The notes under the pieces: generated by a model
The model's database searches: none
What the model saw: the letters and a program-made list of their open reading frames with translations, nothing else
What the model was told of the DNA's origin: nothing
Program-made: the position numbers and the translations under genes
IMG/VR virus record: IMGVR_UViG_3300010885_050060
Span: 78,811-142,810 of that record
Length of the DNA: 64,000 nucleotides
From: a virus
Direction: 5' to 3' (one strand)
In this document: piece by piece, positions 10,201 through 18,492 of the stretch
Numbering within the stretch: the first letter of the stretch is position 1
How the letters are laid out: every line of letters starts with the position of its first letter

Positions 10201-10841
10201 AATTGTGTCGCTAAATCGATATAATGCGGACCTTCTTTCGAAGATGTGAAATTTATTTTAAATGGATATCTATTATAATGTCCAGCAAATGTAGGGGGTG
10301 GAACAACATCAAAATATATAGACTCGTTTATAATAAGATTTACATTTAAACTAGAAGATAGGGTTACAACACCAGAAGATACATATGCAAATAAAGAAAT
10401 TATATAATTTCCAGGTAACTCATATATATGACTTGGATTTATTTCAGTGCTCATACCCCCATCACCAAAACTCCATAATAAAGAATATGAAGAAAGCGTT
10501 TGTTGACTATTTGTTGTGAATTGATATCTAGTTGCCCTAGCATATCCCACATCTGGAGACACTCCAAAAGTTAAATTAGAATATGCAGCTTCTTTTATTG
10601 AAAATTCTATAATAGAAGAATTTGCTCCCTCTGAATTAGTTAAAGTTACATAAGCATATCGTTTTTCAGCTTTAATCGGAGTTCCTACTAGTTCTCCTGT
10701 GTTTGTTATAGAAATTCCACTCGGAAGACCAACCGCAGACCATGTAAGCGGACTTGTTCCAGAATGAGAAATAAACGCTGAAAAATAACTTCCAACAGTT
10801 AAATTAAAAGATTGTTTAGGAGTTATGTTTGGAGCAGACAT
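7251..10841 (-). CDS. Giant baseplate/tail protein with Ig, PKD and propeller domains
   Basis: 1196 residues. An Ig-like domain of the He_PIG type lies at about 1-85 (LPSGISITNTGELVGTP). A PKD domain follows at about 90-170 (SLLWSFGDGG, HIYELPGNY). NHL/propeller repeats lie at about 535-870 (DNVWVTYSY, NNVWVALSNN). A distinct C-terminal domain of about 260 residues begins MAFMPSLNESTNLFENF. It is transcribed after gp25 and gp6, where T4 relatives carry baseplate wedge genes, so the C-terminal domain may attach to the wedge and the rest may face outward. The start is six bases after the gp6 stop. Confidence 0.7.
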   Translation of the reverse strand: MSAPNITPKQSFNLTVGSYFSAFISHSGTSPLTWSAVGLPSGISITNTGELVGTPIKAEKRYAYVTLTNSEGANSSIIEFSIKEAAYSNLTFGVSPDVGYARATRYQFTTNSQQTLSSYSLLWSFGDGGMSTEINPSHIYELPGNYIISLFAYVSSGVVTLSSSLNVNLIINESIYFDVVPPPTFAGHYNRYPFKINFTSSKEGPHYIDLATQFSRSYQTQEPRNKWSFLRPEWRFLDLDGNIIKTIIPKEDKIYSNAVGKINNNGDGLVAGVTGSAEFYCIDDIHNYDLFIEDKPYTTLIATLRTSGIRSFNDSANADKDLPGFSNSLATVSCPYIFMVRPPDNVRITENGIRDYVNPRWPQAQQPVLINTNSIIPYPDNYEWNDGSNGIKILNPEYAFCHSIPLSGNLSIKVGTTGLNSNFTPQPTEFKWIDETGYKTPGYYKGTFFTTTASSLNSVITGSVDIEFPALSTQYYNPMLWISNPEAGLMTVAQYIYNPVLSAAMDTPNMNVAVIKTFEMPIINDDQVDFSKDAMALSGIHGICSVAAMPSPTYHAWALDSELNNLYRLTTRGDILCAIDINKVVSDNNLGFWSYDQVSPASVVLDSKQDIWVTLYDTISTLKFDRYGNFLFAITPASAIEYKFPPAPAIGDWYSQTSYYEYDENSPYDYNLLNNEANGIIEPTGIDTDTEDNVWVTYSYFASGYLIKYDSNGNLLYSHSYPVCSCPQEIAVDKDNNVWVALSNNIWSTRECSLEKRNSNGILLSSVYPIIGLNHLTLDTDQNPWFTFSYSWVGSVDNSTGTLFTINLSGTTETTYAPDWFDPNINTDETALEGIGCDLKGRVYIINSIENQIYILDRNTKQILNTFYINPQGFTFYLEDQSSPTIMNYSIWNKSLQATGDWTGLKWVNKYGKEHLPYFTTDTFKETITGQSRYLNFTEHQDTTIFKLNEDFDMAKQMQSMAFMPSLNESTNLFENFLGSIYGKYPFEHDDLGVSIYEKIANFVSNNADIDYCNINQIYDMAKKVGMDSEDFRLNFPPNVQRVIDYASINQSRLLGAKSLQETSYTTVNNQNVVNRGDLITSLCYKITAGTPVILKDKSINKYKTIQTGEINGCQVYTVGILANFIGLTDYNWPSYYEFYEFIPSYDYKQLEGLIDWENPQTTINENLSTSKYWFGDEGFLDSELSYELYKGLGLI

Positions 10842-10847
10842 TTTTTT

Positions 10848-12650
10848 TTAAAAATCAACGGCTTTTATATATCCACTTGGTTCAACAACTTCTATTCTAG
10901 AACCAATATTATTAATATTATTAAACACCGCATATTGATAAAATCCTAGCGTAACGTTTTGAGTATAAACCTTCGAATCTTGATTTGGGTATAAATCATT
11001 CCACAACAATATAGAAATTCCGTTTACAGAAGTATTTGTATCATATCTATAGGTATCAACATTTGCTACTCCATCTATATTTAATATATCAGATGTTAAT
11101 TTATATAAATCAATTATTTGTCCTAATTTAGAAACTTTGTGATTAAAATTATTTAAAAATAAAGTTCTAATATCATTAACAATAGCCGAAGAAGCTCTTC
11201 TACTATTTTTATTTTTTGTTATTCTTAACTTAGAATTTGCTAAATCGTTTACACTTGATACACCATTAATAGGTTTTGCGTAAAAATCTAAATTCATATA
11301 AACAGGGTCCATAACAACAATTTTTGATGTTATTGTTTTATTTTCATTCAATCCATTTATAATTAATTCTTTCTGCGGAGGAGCTAAAAAATCTTGTAAT
11401 TCATTTTTTGGAACCGCATATACATATAAATTGTTAAAATTACAACTATTAGCAAATTTTATTTGATTTAATAAAATTTGATTTTCAAGCTGTGGATCGT
11501 TTAATCCTATTTCATATAAATATTTTATATGACCTCTCATGTAATCATCATTGCTTATTACTTTAGAATCACATAAAATATTAAAATAATTTGCTTCTAT
11601 AAAAGATTCATAGTCTCTATCGGTTACTAAACGATACTGAGATCTAAAGTTTTTTGGTGCATTCAATCGAATTGAATCTACATTTTCATAATCAGAATAT
11701 GAATTGGAAGGATATTCATTAGACAGTGAAATAAAACTTAACTGTTGAGTTGAGAGTTTTTCTTCATAATTAAAACTAATATCAGATATAATTTCATTAT
11801 ATCGTACAGTATTGTATTGAACAAATTTTGAACCATTTAATCCATTTGGAGCAACACCAGCAGCATTTGGATTTATTTGTAGATAATAAACAGCAACTTG
11901 ATCACCCTCGTTTAATTTTTTTCCATTGATACCATCTCCAAATTGTATTTCATATCTAAGATTTTCATTAAACCTTGTTGTAAAAACATTTTCAGTTGCA
12001 GTATATAAAAATAAGTCTGAAACATTTGTCCATTCTTGCCATTTAATTGCATTTTTTGGTTTTACATATACAAAAATATTAAAATGGTCAATTTGTATAG
12101 TAGTATCTAATGCCAAATAAAGAACCTCATTGTCTATTCCAGCTGCACTATATAGTGGATATTCTTGAAAAGTTCCTTGATAAAGCAAATAGTTATTATT
12201 AACGTCTTCTATCTGTGAAGCAGCATCTACTAGCTTTGAAAATGCTATATCTTTATTTGTAGAAAATTGAGTTCCGCCTACATTGATATAACTATATCTA
12301 GAGATGAAGTAGTTGCCCCTAGAAAGCCCGTCAGTGGCTCCTAAACCAAAAGGAATGTTCTGCCCTATGCGACCAACAGGTTTATAATTTAAAAGCTTTA
12401 CGATTCTATTCATGTTCTCATAAATTTGAGATTCTGAAAACATACTTTCTGAGGAAGTTTTATTCAAATAATACAAAAGAGTTGTAAATGTATAACTGAT
12501 TATATCAATAAAACCTGATAGGTTAGATCCTTGATAATTTTGATCAGTAAAAACCTTTCCTTGATTTAATCGATTTACTATGATGTCTCTTATACTGACA
12601 CCATCAAAAGCTACGTAGGAATTTTTATTGAAAGGAATTAAGTCACTCAT
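10848..12650 (-). CDS. gp6: Baseplate wedge protein, gp6-like
   Basis: 600 residues, close to T4 gp6 (660). The order gp25 then gp6 with an ATGA overlap is the conserved T4 arrangement. The N-terminus describes a subunit contacting a membrane-less wedge core (FIDIISYTFTTLLYYLNKTS) and the central part has the baseplate-J-like signature YEIQFGDGINGKKLNEGDQV, followed by a conserved LVTDRDYESF segment. It would form the iris-like ring of the baseplate wedge in the virion tail. The assignment rests on recognised motifs and gene order. Confidence 0.85.
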   Translation of the reverse strand: MSDLIPFNKNSYVAFDGVSIRDIIVNRLNQGKVFTDQNYQGSNLSGFIDIISYTFTTLLYYLNKTSSESMFSESQIYENMNRIVKLLNYKPVGRIGQNIPFGLGATDGLSRGNYFISRYSYINVGGTQFSTNKDIAFSKLVDAASQIEDVNNNYLLYQGTFQEYPLYSAAGIDNEVLYLALDTTIQIDHFNIFVYVKPKNAIKWQEWTNVSDLFLYTATENVFTTRFNENLRYEIQFGDGINGKKLNEGDQVAVYYLQINPNAAGVAPNGLNGSKFVQYNTVRYNEIISDISFNYEEKLSTQQLSFISLSNEYPSNSYSDYENVDSIRLNAPKNFRSQYRLVTDRDYESFIEANYFNILCDSKVISNDDYMRGHIKYLYEIGLNDPQLENQILLNQIKFANSCNFNNLYVYAVPKNELQDFLAPPQKELIINGLNENKTITSKIVVMDPVYMNLDFYAKPINGVSSVNDLANSKLRITKNKNSRRASSAIVNDIRTLFLNNFNHKVSKLGQIIDLYKLTSDILNIDGVANVDTYRYDTNTSVNGISILLWNDLYPNQDSKVYTQNVTLGFYQYAVFNNINNIGSRIEVVEPSGYIKAVDF

Positions 12651-13150
12651 AAAATGTTTATATTATTTGCTTGAAAGTTTATTTGAAATCTATCAACCTT
12701 TCCAATATTTAATAGTTTATACACAAATAAAACATAATATTGATTTTCTTCGGGCATTGGCATTACTTGTACATTTTGCACTTCTATTCTAGGTTCTTGT
12801 GCAGCGGATTCTAATATATTATTACCAAGTATTTTTGCTTTGAATTCTGTTATTCCTTCAAACAAATATTGGTCTAAAGATCCACCAAAGTTAGGACTTA
12901 ATAATTTCTGTCCCTTTTTTGTTGTGAATATATTATAAAGAGAATTTCTTATTGCATTTGAATCATAATCAGCAACAATATCGTTACTTTCAACGGTGTT
13001 CAAACCATTTCCAACATTATTATTTATAATTAAGTCCAAGTGCAAATCAGTATATACATATTGATTTTCCTTTGTTTCCTTTGAAGGATAATTAGTAGGA
13101 GAATTTACTTCTCTTGGTTTTATAAGATTATCTATGTAAATAGCAGCCAT
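12647..13150 (-). CDS. gp25: Baseplate wedge protein, gp25-like
   Basis: 167 residues from MAAIYIDNLIKPREV. I prefer this ATG to one at 13180 because a late-promoter box lies at 13157-13166, just upstream. The core reads IRNSLYNIFTTKKGQKLL followed by PNFGGSLDQYLFE, which matches the gp25/lysozyme-like wedge family that nucleates the sheath at the baseplate in T4 and in type VI secretion. Its stop overlaps the gp6 start. Length is near the T4 protein (132) with an N-terminal extension. Confidence 0.85.
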   Translation of the reverse strand: MAAIYIDNLIKPREVNSPTNYPSKETKENQYVYTDLHLDLIINNNVGNGLNTVESNDIVADYDSNAIRNSLYNIFTTKKGQKLLSPNFGGSLDQYLFEGITEFKAKILGNNILESAAQEPRIEVQNVQVMPMPEENQYYVLFVYKLLNIGKVDRFQINFQANNINIL

Positions 13151-13156
13151 GTATGG

Positions 13157-13166
13157 TAAATATTTA
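13157..13166. promoter_or_regulatory. Bidirectional late promoter box
   Basis: TAAATATTTA is a perfect palindrome, so the T4-like late box reads on both strands. On the minus strand it ends 6 nt before the gp25 ATG; on the plus strand the ATG at 13186 is 19 nt away. Confidence 0.6.
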
Positions 13167-13185
13167 TGATAAAAACCCAATATAT

Positions 13186-13809
13186 ATGAGTAAAAAATTT
13201 AATAAATTTGAAACTTTATGCGAAAAGGCATTTACACACCATTCTAATGGTGGATTTCGTACAAATACACCAGTAAAACTTAGACCCGAATTTTTTAATT
13301 CAGATTTCTACAAGACTCGTTACCAAACAGATTCTTTATTTGATACATGGCTGAGAGGATGTATTCAACAAAATCCTAATCTATTCTTTTTTATTCATGA
13401 CATCGCAGCAAACAGCACGAATGCAAGTGCTAAAGATGCAAACGACTTAGCAGGTTCTAATTACACCATCTTAACACTGAAAATGGATCCAAGAACATTG
13501 CAAGCACCTACGGAATATAATGAATTCTCGGTTCCGGGTGATTTTAATCTTATTGAGGTATTAGATTTTGGTATTAATCTTCCTCCTGTACAAGGAGTTC
13601 CTAATAAGTACGAAAACTACGAAGCATATACTCAAAGCAAACCTGTACCCGCAAATCCTGATGATTTTAAAGCATTAGGAAATCAACCAATGGATAATAA
13701 ACTTCCAGTGGCACATACAGCAATTCCTGCTTCTCCTGCTATTGCTAAAAAATATTTTACAGGTCCAACTCGCTCTAAAAAGAACGGCCCTAAGAAATTA
13801 AAAAAATAA
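13186..13809 (+). CDS. Probable structural protein of unknown function
   Basis: 207 residues from MSKKFNKFETLCEKAF; an earlier in-frame ATG at 13153 would place the start upstream of the late-promoter box and is rejected. The middle contains FDTWLRGCIQQNPNLFFFIHD and the C-terminus is Pro-rich, ending in a Lys-rich tail (PTRSKKNGPKKLKK). No enzymatic motif is visible. The gene points away from gp25 and converges on the clamp loader gene. The late-type promoter suggests a virion or assembly role. Confidence 0.65.
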   Translation: MSKKFNKFETLCEKAFTHHSNGGFRTNTPVKLRPEFFNSDFYKTRYQTDSLFDTWLRGCIQQNPNLFFFIHDIAANSTNASAKDANDLAGSNYTILTLKMDPRTLQAPTEYNEFSVPGDFNLIEVLDFGINLPPVQGVPNKYENYEAYTQSKPVPANPDDFKALGNQPMDNKLPVAHTAIPASPAIAKKYFTGPTRSKKNGPKKLKK

Positions 13810-13810
13810 T

Positions 13811-14749
13811 TTAGATAGAAGCTTCGATTGCCAAAATGCAACAGAAGAAATTGATTTCGTGATCTAATACGAAATTATCTCTATACATATATTCTCCAAG
13901 ATTTAAGAGAAACATTTTTTTGCATTTTTCATCAATATCTGTACAATCATATACATAATTAAACATATTGATCATAAGTTTCTGATAATCATTACCAAAT
14001 AACTTTTCAGATTCGATTACAGTTTTTCTAATTTCCAAAGAAGACAATTTTGAAATTGCAAGTCCTTTAATTATAAAACTAAAAAGATCACAGACTTCAT
14101 TTTTTTCTGGAAATATAAGAGTTCCTGTTACAGAAAACTTCTGAAGATCATTAACAATTCTCCTCATATCAGGATATCGTTCGGTTAAAAACTCCGATAG
14201 CTTAACTTTCATTGTATCAGAATCAAATTTAATATTTTCTTTCTGTAAAATTTCTATACAACGCTGTCCACAGGATTTTAAGGTAGGTTGAAGCTTAAAG
14301 AGTACACACCTAGAACGAATGGGTTCGATTATTTTATTTATATAATTAGCAGTCAGAATGAATCGTGTAGTATCAACATATTCTTCCATGACATTACGAA
14401 GCATTCGCAAAGAATCTCCTGTAAGACCGTCTGCCTCCTCTAATATTACTATCTTCCTCTTACTATCAATAGAACGTGTTTGTGCAAAACTAATGACCTT
14501 GTTGCGAATAGTATCAACACCATTTTCATCAGATGCGTTAATATACAAGTACTGGCACTTGAGAAGATCATTTACAATTATCTTTGATAAGGTACTTTTA
14601 CCCGTGCCCGGTGAACCATAAAACAACAAACTAGGAACATCATCCGTAATAGTTTTGAAGTGATCCTTTACTTCAGTATCTAAAAGAATTTCGTCTAATG
14701 TTTTTGGGCGGTATTTTTCAACCCAAAGATTGTTATAGTGATTAGTCAT
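13811..14749 (-). CDS. gp44: Sliding-clamp loader large subunit, gp44-like AAA+ ATPase
   Basis: 312 residues, against 319 for T4 gp44. Walker A is GSPGTGKS at residues 45-52, Walker B is VILEEADG at 101-108 with the EEAD variant, and the arginine-finger SRC motif is at 146-148. The N-terminus WVEKYRPKTLDEI is the standard clamp-loader opening. It loads the DNA polymerase sliding clamp during phage replication. The partner small subunit (gp62-like) is not visible in this window. It lies directly downstream of the dUTPase-like gene with one base between them. Confidence 0.92.
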   Translation of the reverse strand: MTNHYNNLWVEKYRPKTLDEILLDTEVKDHFKTITDDVPSLLFYGSPGTGKSTLSKIIVNDLLKCQYLYINASDENGVDTIRNKVISFAQTRSIDSKRKIVILEEADGLTGDSLRMLRNVMEEYVDTTRFILTANYINKIIEPIRSRCVLFKLQPTLKSCGQRCIEILQKENIKFDSDTMKVKLSEFLTERYPDMRRIVNDLQKFSVTGTLIFPEKNEVCDLFSFIIKGLAISKLSSLEIRKTVIESEKLFGNDYQKLMINMFNYVYDCTDIDEKCKKMFLLNLGEYMYRDNFVLDHEINFFCCILAIEASI

Positions 14750-14750
14750 T

Positions 14751-15134
14751 TTATTTAAATTCTGGTTCTATTGTTAAAAGAGGTAGATAAACAATTTTTG
14801 CTATCTCATCTCCAGAATTCAATAAATAATCTCTGTCGGAAGAATTGTAAAGAAGAATTTTCAACTCGCCCCTAAAAGAATTATCAATGGATTTAAAAAT
14901 TGGCTGTATTCCATATTCTTTTACTAAATTTTCAAGCGGTAGAATCAATCCCCATGCTCCCTTAACAAAGTCTTCAATAATAAGACCAGTATCTATCAAA
15001 ACACTCTTATGCTCTGCTATAATCTTGCAATCGATGGATTTTAAAATATAACCAGAATCGCTTTGATTATTTCGAAATGGAAGAACTGCATCTTCGTCAC
15101 TTTTTGAGAATATTATTTTTGGAACTGTAAACAT
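14751..15134 (-). CDS. dUTPase-fold protein, probably degenerate
   Basis: 127 residues. Motif 3 of trimeric dUTPases is recognisable as SIDNSFRGELKILLYNSS and motif 4 as GDEIAKIVYLPL. Motif 1 reads SDSGYIL instead of AGYDL, the PRSSG motif 2 is not recognisable, and the Gly-rich C-terminal motif 5 that closes the active site is absent. It may therefore be inactive, or a binding or regulatory version of the fold. It is co-transcribed with the clamp loader, which fits a role in nucleotide or replication functions. Confidence 0.6.
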   Translation of the reverse strand: MFTVPKIIFSKSDEDAVLPFRNNQSDSGYILKSIDCKIIAEHKSVLIDTGLIIEDFVKGAWGLILPLENLVKEYGIQPIFKSIDNSFRGELKILLYNSSDRDYLLNSGDEIAKIVYLPLLTIEPEFK

Positions 15135-15169
15135 GATCTTATTATAGTGGAATACTTGGCTTATTCAAC

Positions 15170-15179
15170 TAAATATTTA
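15170..15179 (+). promoter_or_regulatory. Late promoter box
   Basis: Palindromic TAAATATTTA, 13 nt upstream of the ATG at 15193. It could also fire leftward toward the dUTPase-like gene, whose ATG is 35 nt away. Confidence 0.5.
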
Positions 15180-15192
15180 AAATATATATAAC

Positions 15193-15666
15193 ATGGACCC
15201 TACTAATGATATAGATAATATTATCGATCAACTTCGTGTTGATGCTGTTCCAACAGTTTCCAATCCCGTAAAAAGAAACGAAATTCAAAATTTAAATGAT
15301 GAAAATGTAAGTGATTATGTTTACAAAAAAACAGCAGAAATCATAGAGGTTGGATTGGAATCCATATCAAATTTAAAAGATATTATAACTTCTGGACAAG
15401 ATCCAAAGGAAATAACAGCACTAGCCAGTTTAATCAGCGCAACAACCAAAGCTATTGATAACCTAAATAAAATCAATTTACAATCTAAACAACATAAAAA
15501 CAATTTAGAGGTTGCAAAGATAGAAGGAAATACCGCCAAACAACTTGGAATTGGCAGTCAAACAAATAACATTGTTATTGCAACAAGAGATGAAATCTTA
15601 AAAATTCAAGACAAAGAGCCTAAAAGACAAAAAATTGAATTGATTGAAGATAACTCTCAAGAATAA
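15193..15666 (+). CDS. gp16: Probable small terminase subunit, gp16-like
   Basis: 157 residues, helical, with the pattern of T4-type small terminases: a central helix pair (KTAEIIEVGLESISNLKDII, then ALASLISATTKAIDNLNKIN) followed by a charged C-terminal tail. In T4 this ring-forming protein regulates the large terminase during DNA packaging. The placement beside the head gene cluster agrees. The large subunit gp17 is not in the window. The assignment is by helical pattern and context, without a sequence search. Confidence 0.5.
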   Translation: MDPTNDIDNIIDQLRVDAVPTVSNPVKRNEIQNLNDENVSDYVYKKTAEIIEVGLESISNLKDIITSGQDPKEITALASLISATTKAIDNLNKINLQSKQHKNNLEVAKIEGNTAKQLGIGSQTNNIVIATRDEILKIQDKEPKRQKIELIEDNSQE

Positions 15667-15720
15667 TTTTAAAATTTTTTGAAATTTTAAAATACGTAAA
15701 TTAAAAAAGTACAAAAAAAT

Positions 15721-15754
15721 ACCCATCCTCTTTCAAAGATGGGTAGATTTTTTT
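15721..15754. terminator. Bidirectional rho-independent terminator
   Basis: Seven-bp stem ACCCATC/GATGGGT at 15721-15727 and 15738-15744, with a T-run on the right and an A-run on the left. It separates the converging small terminase and major capsid genes. Confidence 0.85.
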
Positions 15755-15767
15755 GTGAGGTTTACTC

Positions 15768-17240
15768 TTAGAGATATCGCGCAGTCTGGTTAGAAGCAAA
15801 GCCTTCTCCGAGACCCTTGACGATGATTACATGGTAGTACAGAGAAGCACCAAAGATGTAATCTACAACTCCGTAGCGAGTCATAAGACCGACGCGAGGT
15901 GAGAAGTCATTTGGGCCGACTGTACGCTGAATCATGACAGGGATATACGGACAATATACGATACCTGTATCGTAGTATTCTGTGCCTTTATAACCAAGCA
16001 ATGCATATTCCAATGCGGTTTGTCTTTGACCTGTTAGATACTGAGCATCTGTACGTGTGTCGCGGTAAACAGTAAATCTTCCACCCAATGTTCCAACTTT
16101 GGCAATGCCTGTTGGTTGTGTGTTGATATTTCCGTTTACTGGCATCCACGTAAACTCAGGGAGCATTTCAAGAATCGCGCAAACGCGAGGTGTAGCAATA
16201 ATAAAATTGGCTGAACCACGGCGGTTACGGATAGCAATGCGGTTAGCTTCGACGATGACCTTGGAGTAGAAATCACGATTTCTTTCTCCGAGCCAACGTG
16301 CGTCAGCTGACTGAGCGTACCAGAATGTGTATCCATTTGGGTTACCAGCATTAAGAGCGATTTGAATCATTCTGATGACCATTTCACGGTCGATCTCAGC
16401 CTGAATTTCATATGACATAGCATTTGTTAATTCAGAGTCGATATCGAGTCCGTTCATGTTCTTCAAGTCTTGCTCAAGTTCAACAGACCAGCGAGCGGCG
16501 AGGCGGCGTGTGCCAGCTTCAACGGCTGTTTTGCTGAATTCAACAGTAACTTGAGGAATGTTTCCAGTAAGTTCGAACTGGCTAAGGATAGCAGCAACAC
16601 CTTGATCAGTAGAAGCAACGCTGAAATCAGCATTGCCTGTGAGTGAGGCGGCACTAGTACCTGTAAAGCGAGTATCGAGATACTGATAGCCAAGTTCATT
16701 CGGACCAGCAACACGGGGAACCGTGTAGTTGGTTGGGTCGTTTGAATCTTTAAATGAACCAGAAGTTGTTGATCCGGTTGCATATCCATCGATTCCATTT
16801 GAACCTAAGCTAGCATTCTCATAGCGGTAACGAAGGGCAAATGCAAGTCCGACTGGACCACTCATAGGCTGAACACCGACGATCTCGTTAGTGATAAGCT
16901 CTGGGAATGTACGTCTGATCATCGGTATAAGAACCTTTGGTAAACGTGCATCACCATTAGCATAACCATCATTCGAGTTAACTGATCCCGGAGGAGCATA
17001 GATACCACCGATAGTACTGCCAGAGCCGAAGGCTCCACCATTACCAGCGAAGTTTCCACCCTCTTCCAAGCACCAACGCTCTTGGTTTTCCATCAGCATA
17101 GCTGTGGTAACGCGAGCATGCTCGTCTTCAATTGGGCGGACTTTATCACTTGTGTAATTAAGTACCGGGGCCCATTTTTCGAGGAGTTGATTGGCACGGG
17201 ATTTGTCGATGTAACCGGGTGCGGGTTTTACATTATTCAT
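15768..17240 (-). CDS. gp23: Major capsid protein, gp23-like
   Basis: 490 residues, against 521 for T4 gp23. The opening LLEKWAPVLNYTSDKV, the MLMENQERWCLEE segment and the later FIIATPRVCAILEMLPEF region match the HK97-fold capsid protein of T4-type phages. In T4 the N-terminus is removed by gp21 during maturation; the next conserved block here begins near residue 60. A Shine-Dalgarno sequence AAAGGAAA lies upstream of the ATG. The codons are visibly richer in C and G at third positions than those of the long tail genes, consistent with strong expression. Confidence 0.95.
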   Translation of the reverse strand: MNNVKPAPGYIDKSRANQLLEKWAPVLNYTSDKVRPIEDEHARVTTAMLMENQERWCLEEGGNFAGNGGAFGSGSTIGGIYAPPGSVNSNDGYANGDARLPKVLIPMIRRTFPELITNEIVGVQPMSGPVGLAFALRYRYENASLGSNGIDGYATGSTTSGSFKDSNDPTNYTVPRVAGPNELGYQYLDTRFTGTSAASLTGNADFSVASTDQGVAAILSQFELTGNIPQVTVEFSKTAVEAGTRRLAARWSVELEQDLKNMNGLDIDSELTNAMSYEIQAEIDREMVIRMIQIALNAGNPNGYTFWYAQSADARWLGERNRDFYSKVIVEANRIAIRNRRGSANFIIATPRVCAILEMLPEFTWMPVNGNINTQPTGIAKVGTLGGRFTVYRDTRTDAQYLTGQRQTALEYALLGYKGTEYYDTGIVYCPYIPVMIQRTVGPNDFSPRVGLMTRYGVVDYIFGASLYYHVIIVKGLGEGFASNQTARYL

Positions 17241-17306
17241 TTGTTTATTTTTTCCTTTATGGATTTTAGCGTTCGAGAATGGCGGATTGCCTTCTCCACC
17301 TTGAAA

Positions 17307-18194
17307 TTATCTTATTTCCTTTAAAGCTGTGAGATATTTGTTAACTGGTGTGTTTTCAACAGTTGTAGACTCAGAGATTACTTTTGAAGCAGGAACTCTA
17401 GCATCTTTAGAAACCGCAGTTTTTTTGGCTTCTTCTACTAAAGTTTTTGACGTTTCGCTTTCTTCTCTTTCAAACATCTCAACAACATATTTAAAGTTCT
17501 CCTCAATGTATGAGGTAGATTTGTCATTCAACAGATTTGAAATATAACCTTTTTTAGAGGCTGACATTCCTTTTGTTTTTTGTTCTAAAATTAATGAAGA
17601 TTTTACAGTTTCAAATTTTTCTTGAAGATCAATATTTTCTTTGAAAGATTCATTCAATTGATTTTCTAATTTAGTAATCTTTGCTCTTCCTTCAGAAACG
17701 ATTCTTTTAACATCGCTATTCAATGATGAAGGATCAAAGGCAATGATGCTTTTGATTTGCTCTAATTGTTTGATTGCTGTTTTATTAGAAACTGCTTCTT
17801 CTAATTGTGATTGTGGAATTGCTTTTGAAAGGTAAGCATCCATGAAGTTGCTGATTTCGTTAACAACTTTTTTGCTAAATTTTTCAGCCTTTTCATTTAA
17901 GGCTTTGCGATAAAACCCAACAAGCTGTTCGAGTTTAATTGTATGGTTTTCGTTAATAGCAGATACAACCTTTTCAAGTTTTGAGGAATGATCAGTATCA
18001 ATCGCTTCTAAAAGTTTTTCTAATTTTAAAGCATGTTCGTCGTCTTGTTTGCTGAGAGCCTTTTCAACTTGCAATTCAAGTTGATCTTCGACCTTTTCAC
18101 TAACAGCTGATTCAAACGCTTCAGCAATTGCGGAAGCAGCTTCTTCATTGAGAACGTTTGTATCAATATTTGAAATGATTGATGAGATATCCAT
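17307..18194 (-). CDS. gp22: Prohead core scaffolding protein, gp22-like
   Basis: 295 residues, highly charged and helical with long heptad-like stretches (EKALSKQDDEHALKLEKLLE). T4 gp22 is 269 residues and forms the internal scaffold on which the capsid assembles, being digested by gp21 afterwards. The position between the prohead protease and the major capsid protein is the conserved T4 order. It starts at the ATG 9 nt after a TAAATAGTA late box. Confidence 0.88.
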   Translation of the reverse strand: MDISSIISNIDTNVLNEEAASAIAEAFESAVSEKVEDQLELQVEKALSKQDDEHALKLEKLLEAIDTDHSSKLEKVVSAINENHTIKLEQLVGFYRKALNEKAEKFSKKVVNEISNFMDAYLSKAIPQSQLEEAVSNKTAIKQLEQIKSIIAFDPSSLNSDVKRIVSEGRAKITKLENQLNESFKENIDLQEKFETVKSSLILEQKTKGMSASKKGYISNLLNDKSTSYIEENFKYVVEMFEREESETSKTLVEEAKKTAVSKDARVPASKVISESTTVENTPVNKYLTALKEIR

Positions 18195-18203
18195 ATTATA
18201 TAT

Positions 18204-18212
18204 TACTATTTA
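18204..18212 (-). promoter_or_regulatory. Late promoter box for gp22
   Basis: TAAATAGTA on the minus strand, ending 9 nt before the gp22 ATG at 18194. Confidence 0.5.
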
Positions 18213-18215
18213 CTC

Positions 18216-18458
18216 TTACTTCTTTCCTTTTTTATTATTTTTTTTCAACTGCTTAAAATCAGCACCTGTGATTTTATTTTTTGGTTTTGCAGCACTTGCA
18301 AGTTTTTTTTGAGCAGGAGATAATTTTTTCTCGGCAATTTTCTTGACGCGAGATTTTACTTTTTCAGTAACCACTTTATCTAAAGTTGTGTTAGCATCAG
18401 AATAATTTTTTTCGCAGATTTGAGCTACCAATTTAGAAATTAAGTTTCGAATATTCAT
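18216..18458 (-). CDS. Small basic prohead core protein, gp67/gp68-type
   Basis: 80 residues from MNIRNLISKLVAQICEKNY. The upstream ATG at 18491 is rejected because the late box TAAATAAT lies between the two. The C-terminal half is very basic (LKKNNKKGKK). A small charged protein encoded between gp21 and gp22 is usual in T4 relatives (gp67, gp68), where it is a scaffold component. The assignment is from size, charge and position. Confidence 0.6.
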   Translation of the reverse strand: MNIRNLISKLVAQICEKNYSDANTTLDKVVTEKVKSRVKKIAEKKLSPAQKKLASAAKPKNKITGADFKQLKKNNKKGKK

Positions 18459-18467
18459 ATTAATATT

Positions 18468-18475
18468 ATTATTTA
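18468..18475 (-). promoter_or_regulatory. Late promoter box
   Basis: TAAATAAT on the minus strand, ending 9 nt before the ATG at 18458. Confidence 0.5.
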
Positions 18476-18492
18476 TCCTAGTGCTATACAAA

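Noticed and set aside
13153-13185. Earlier starts for the 13186 gene and for gp25
   Set aside because: Both would place the palindromic late-promoter box inside the coding region.
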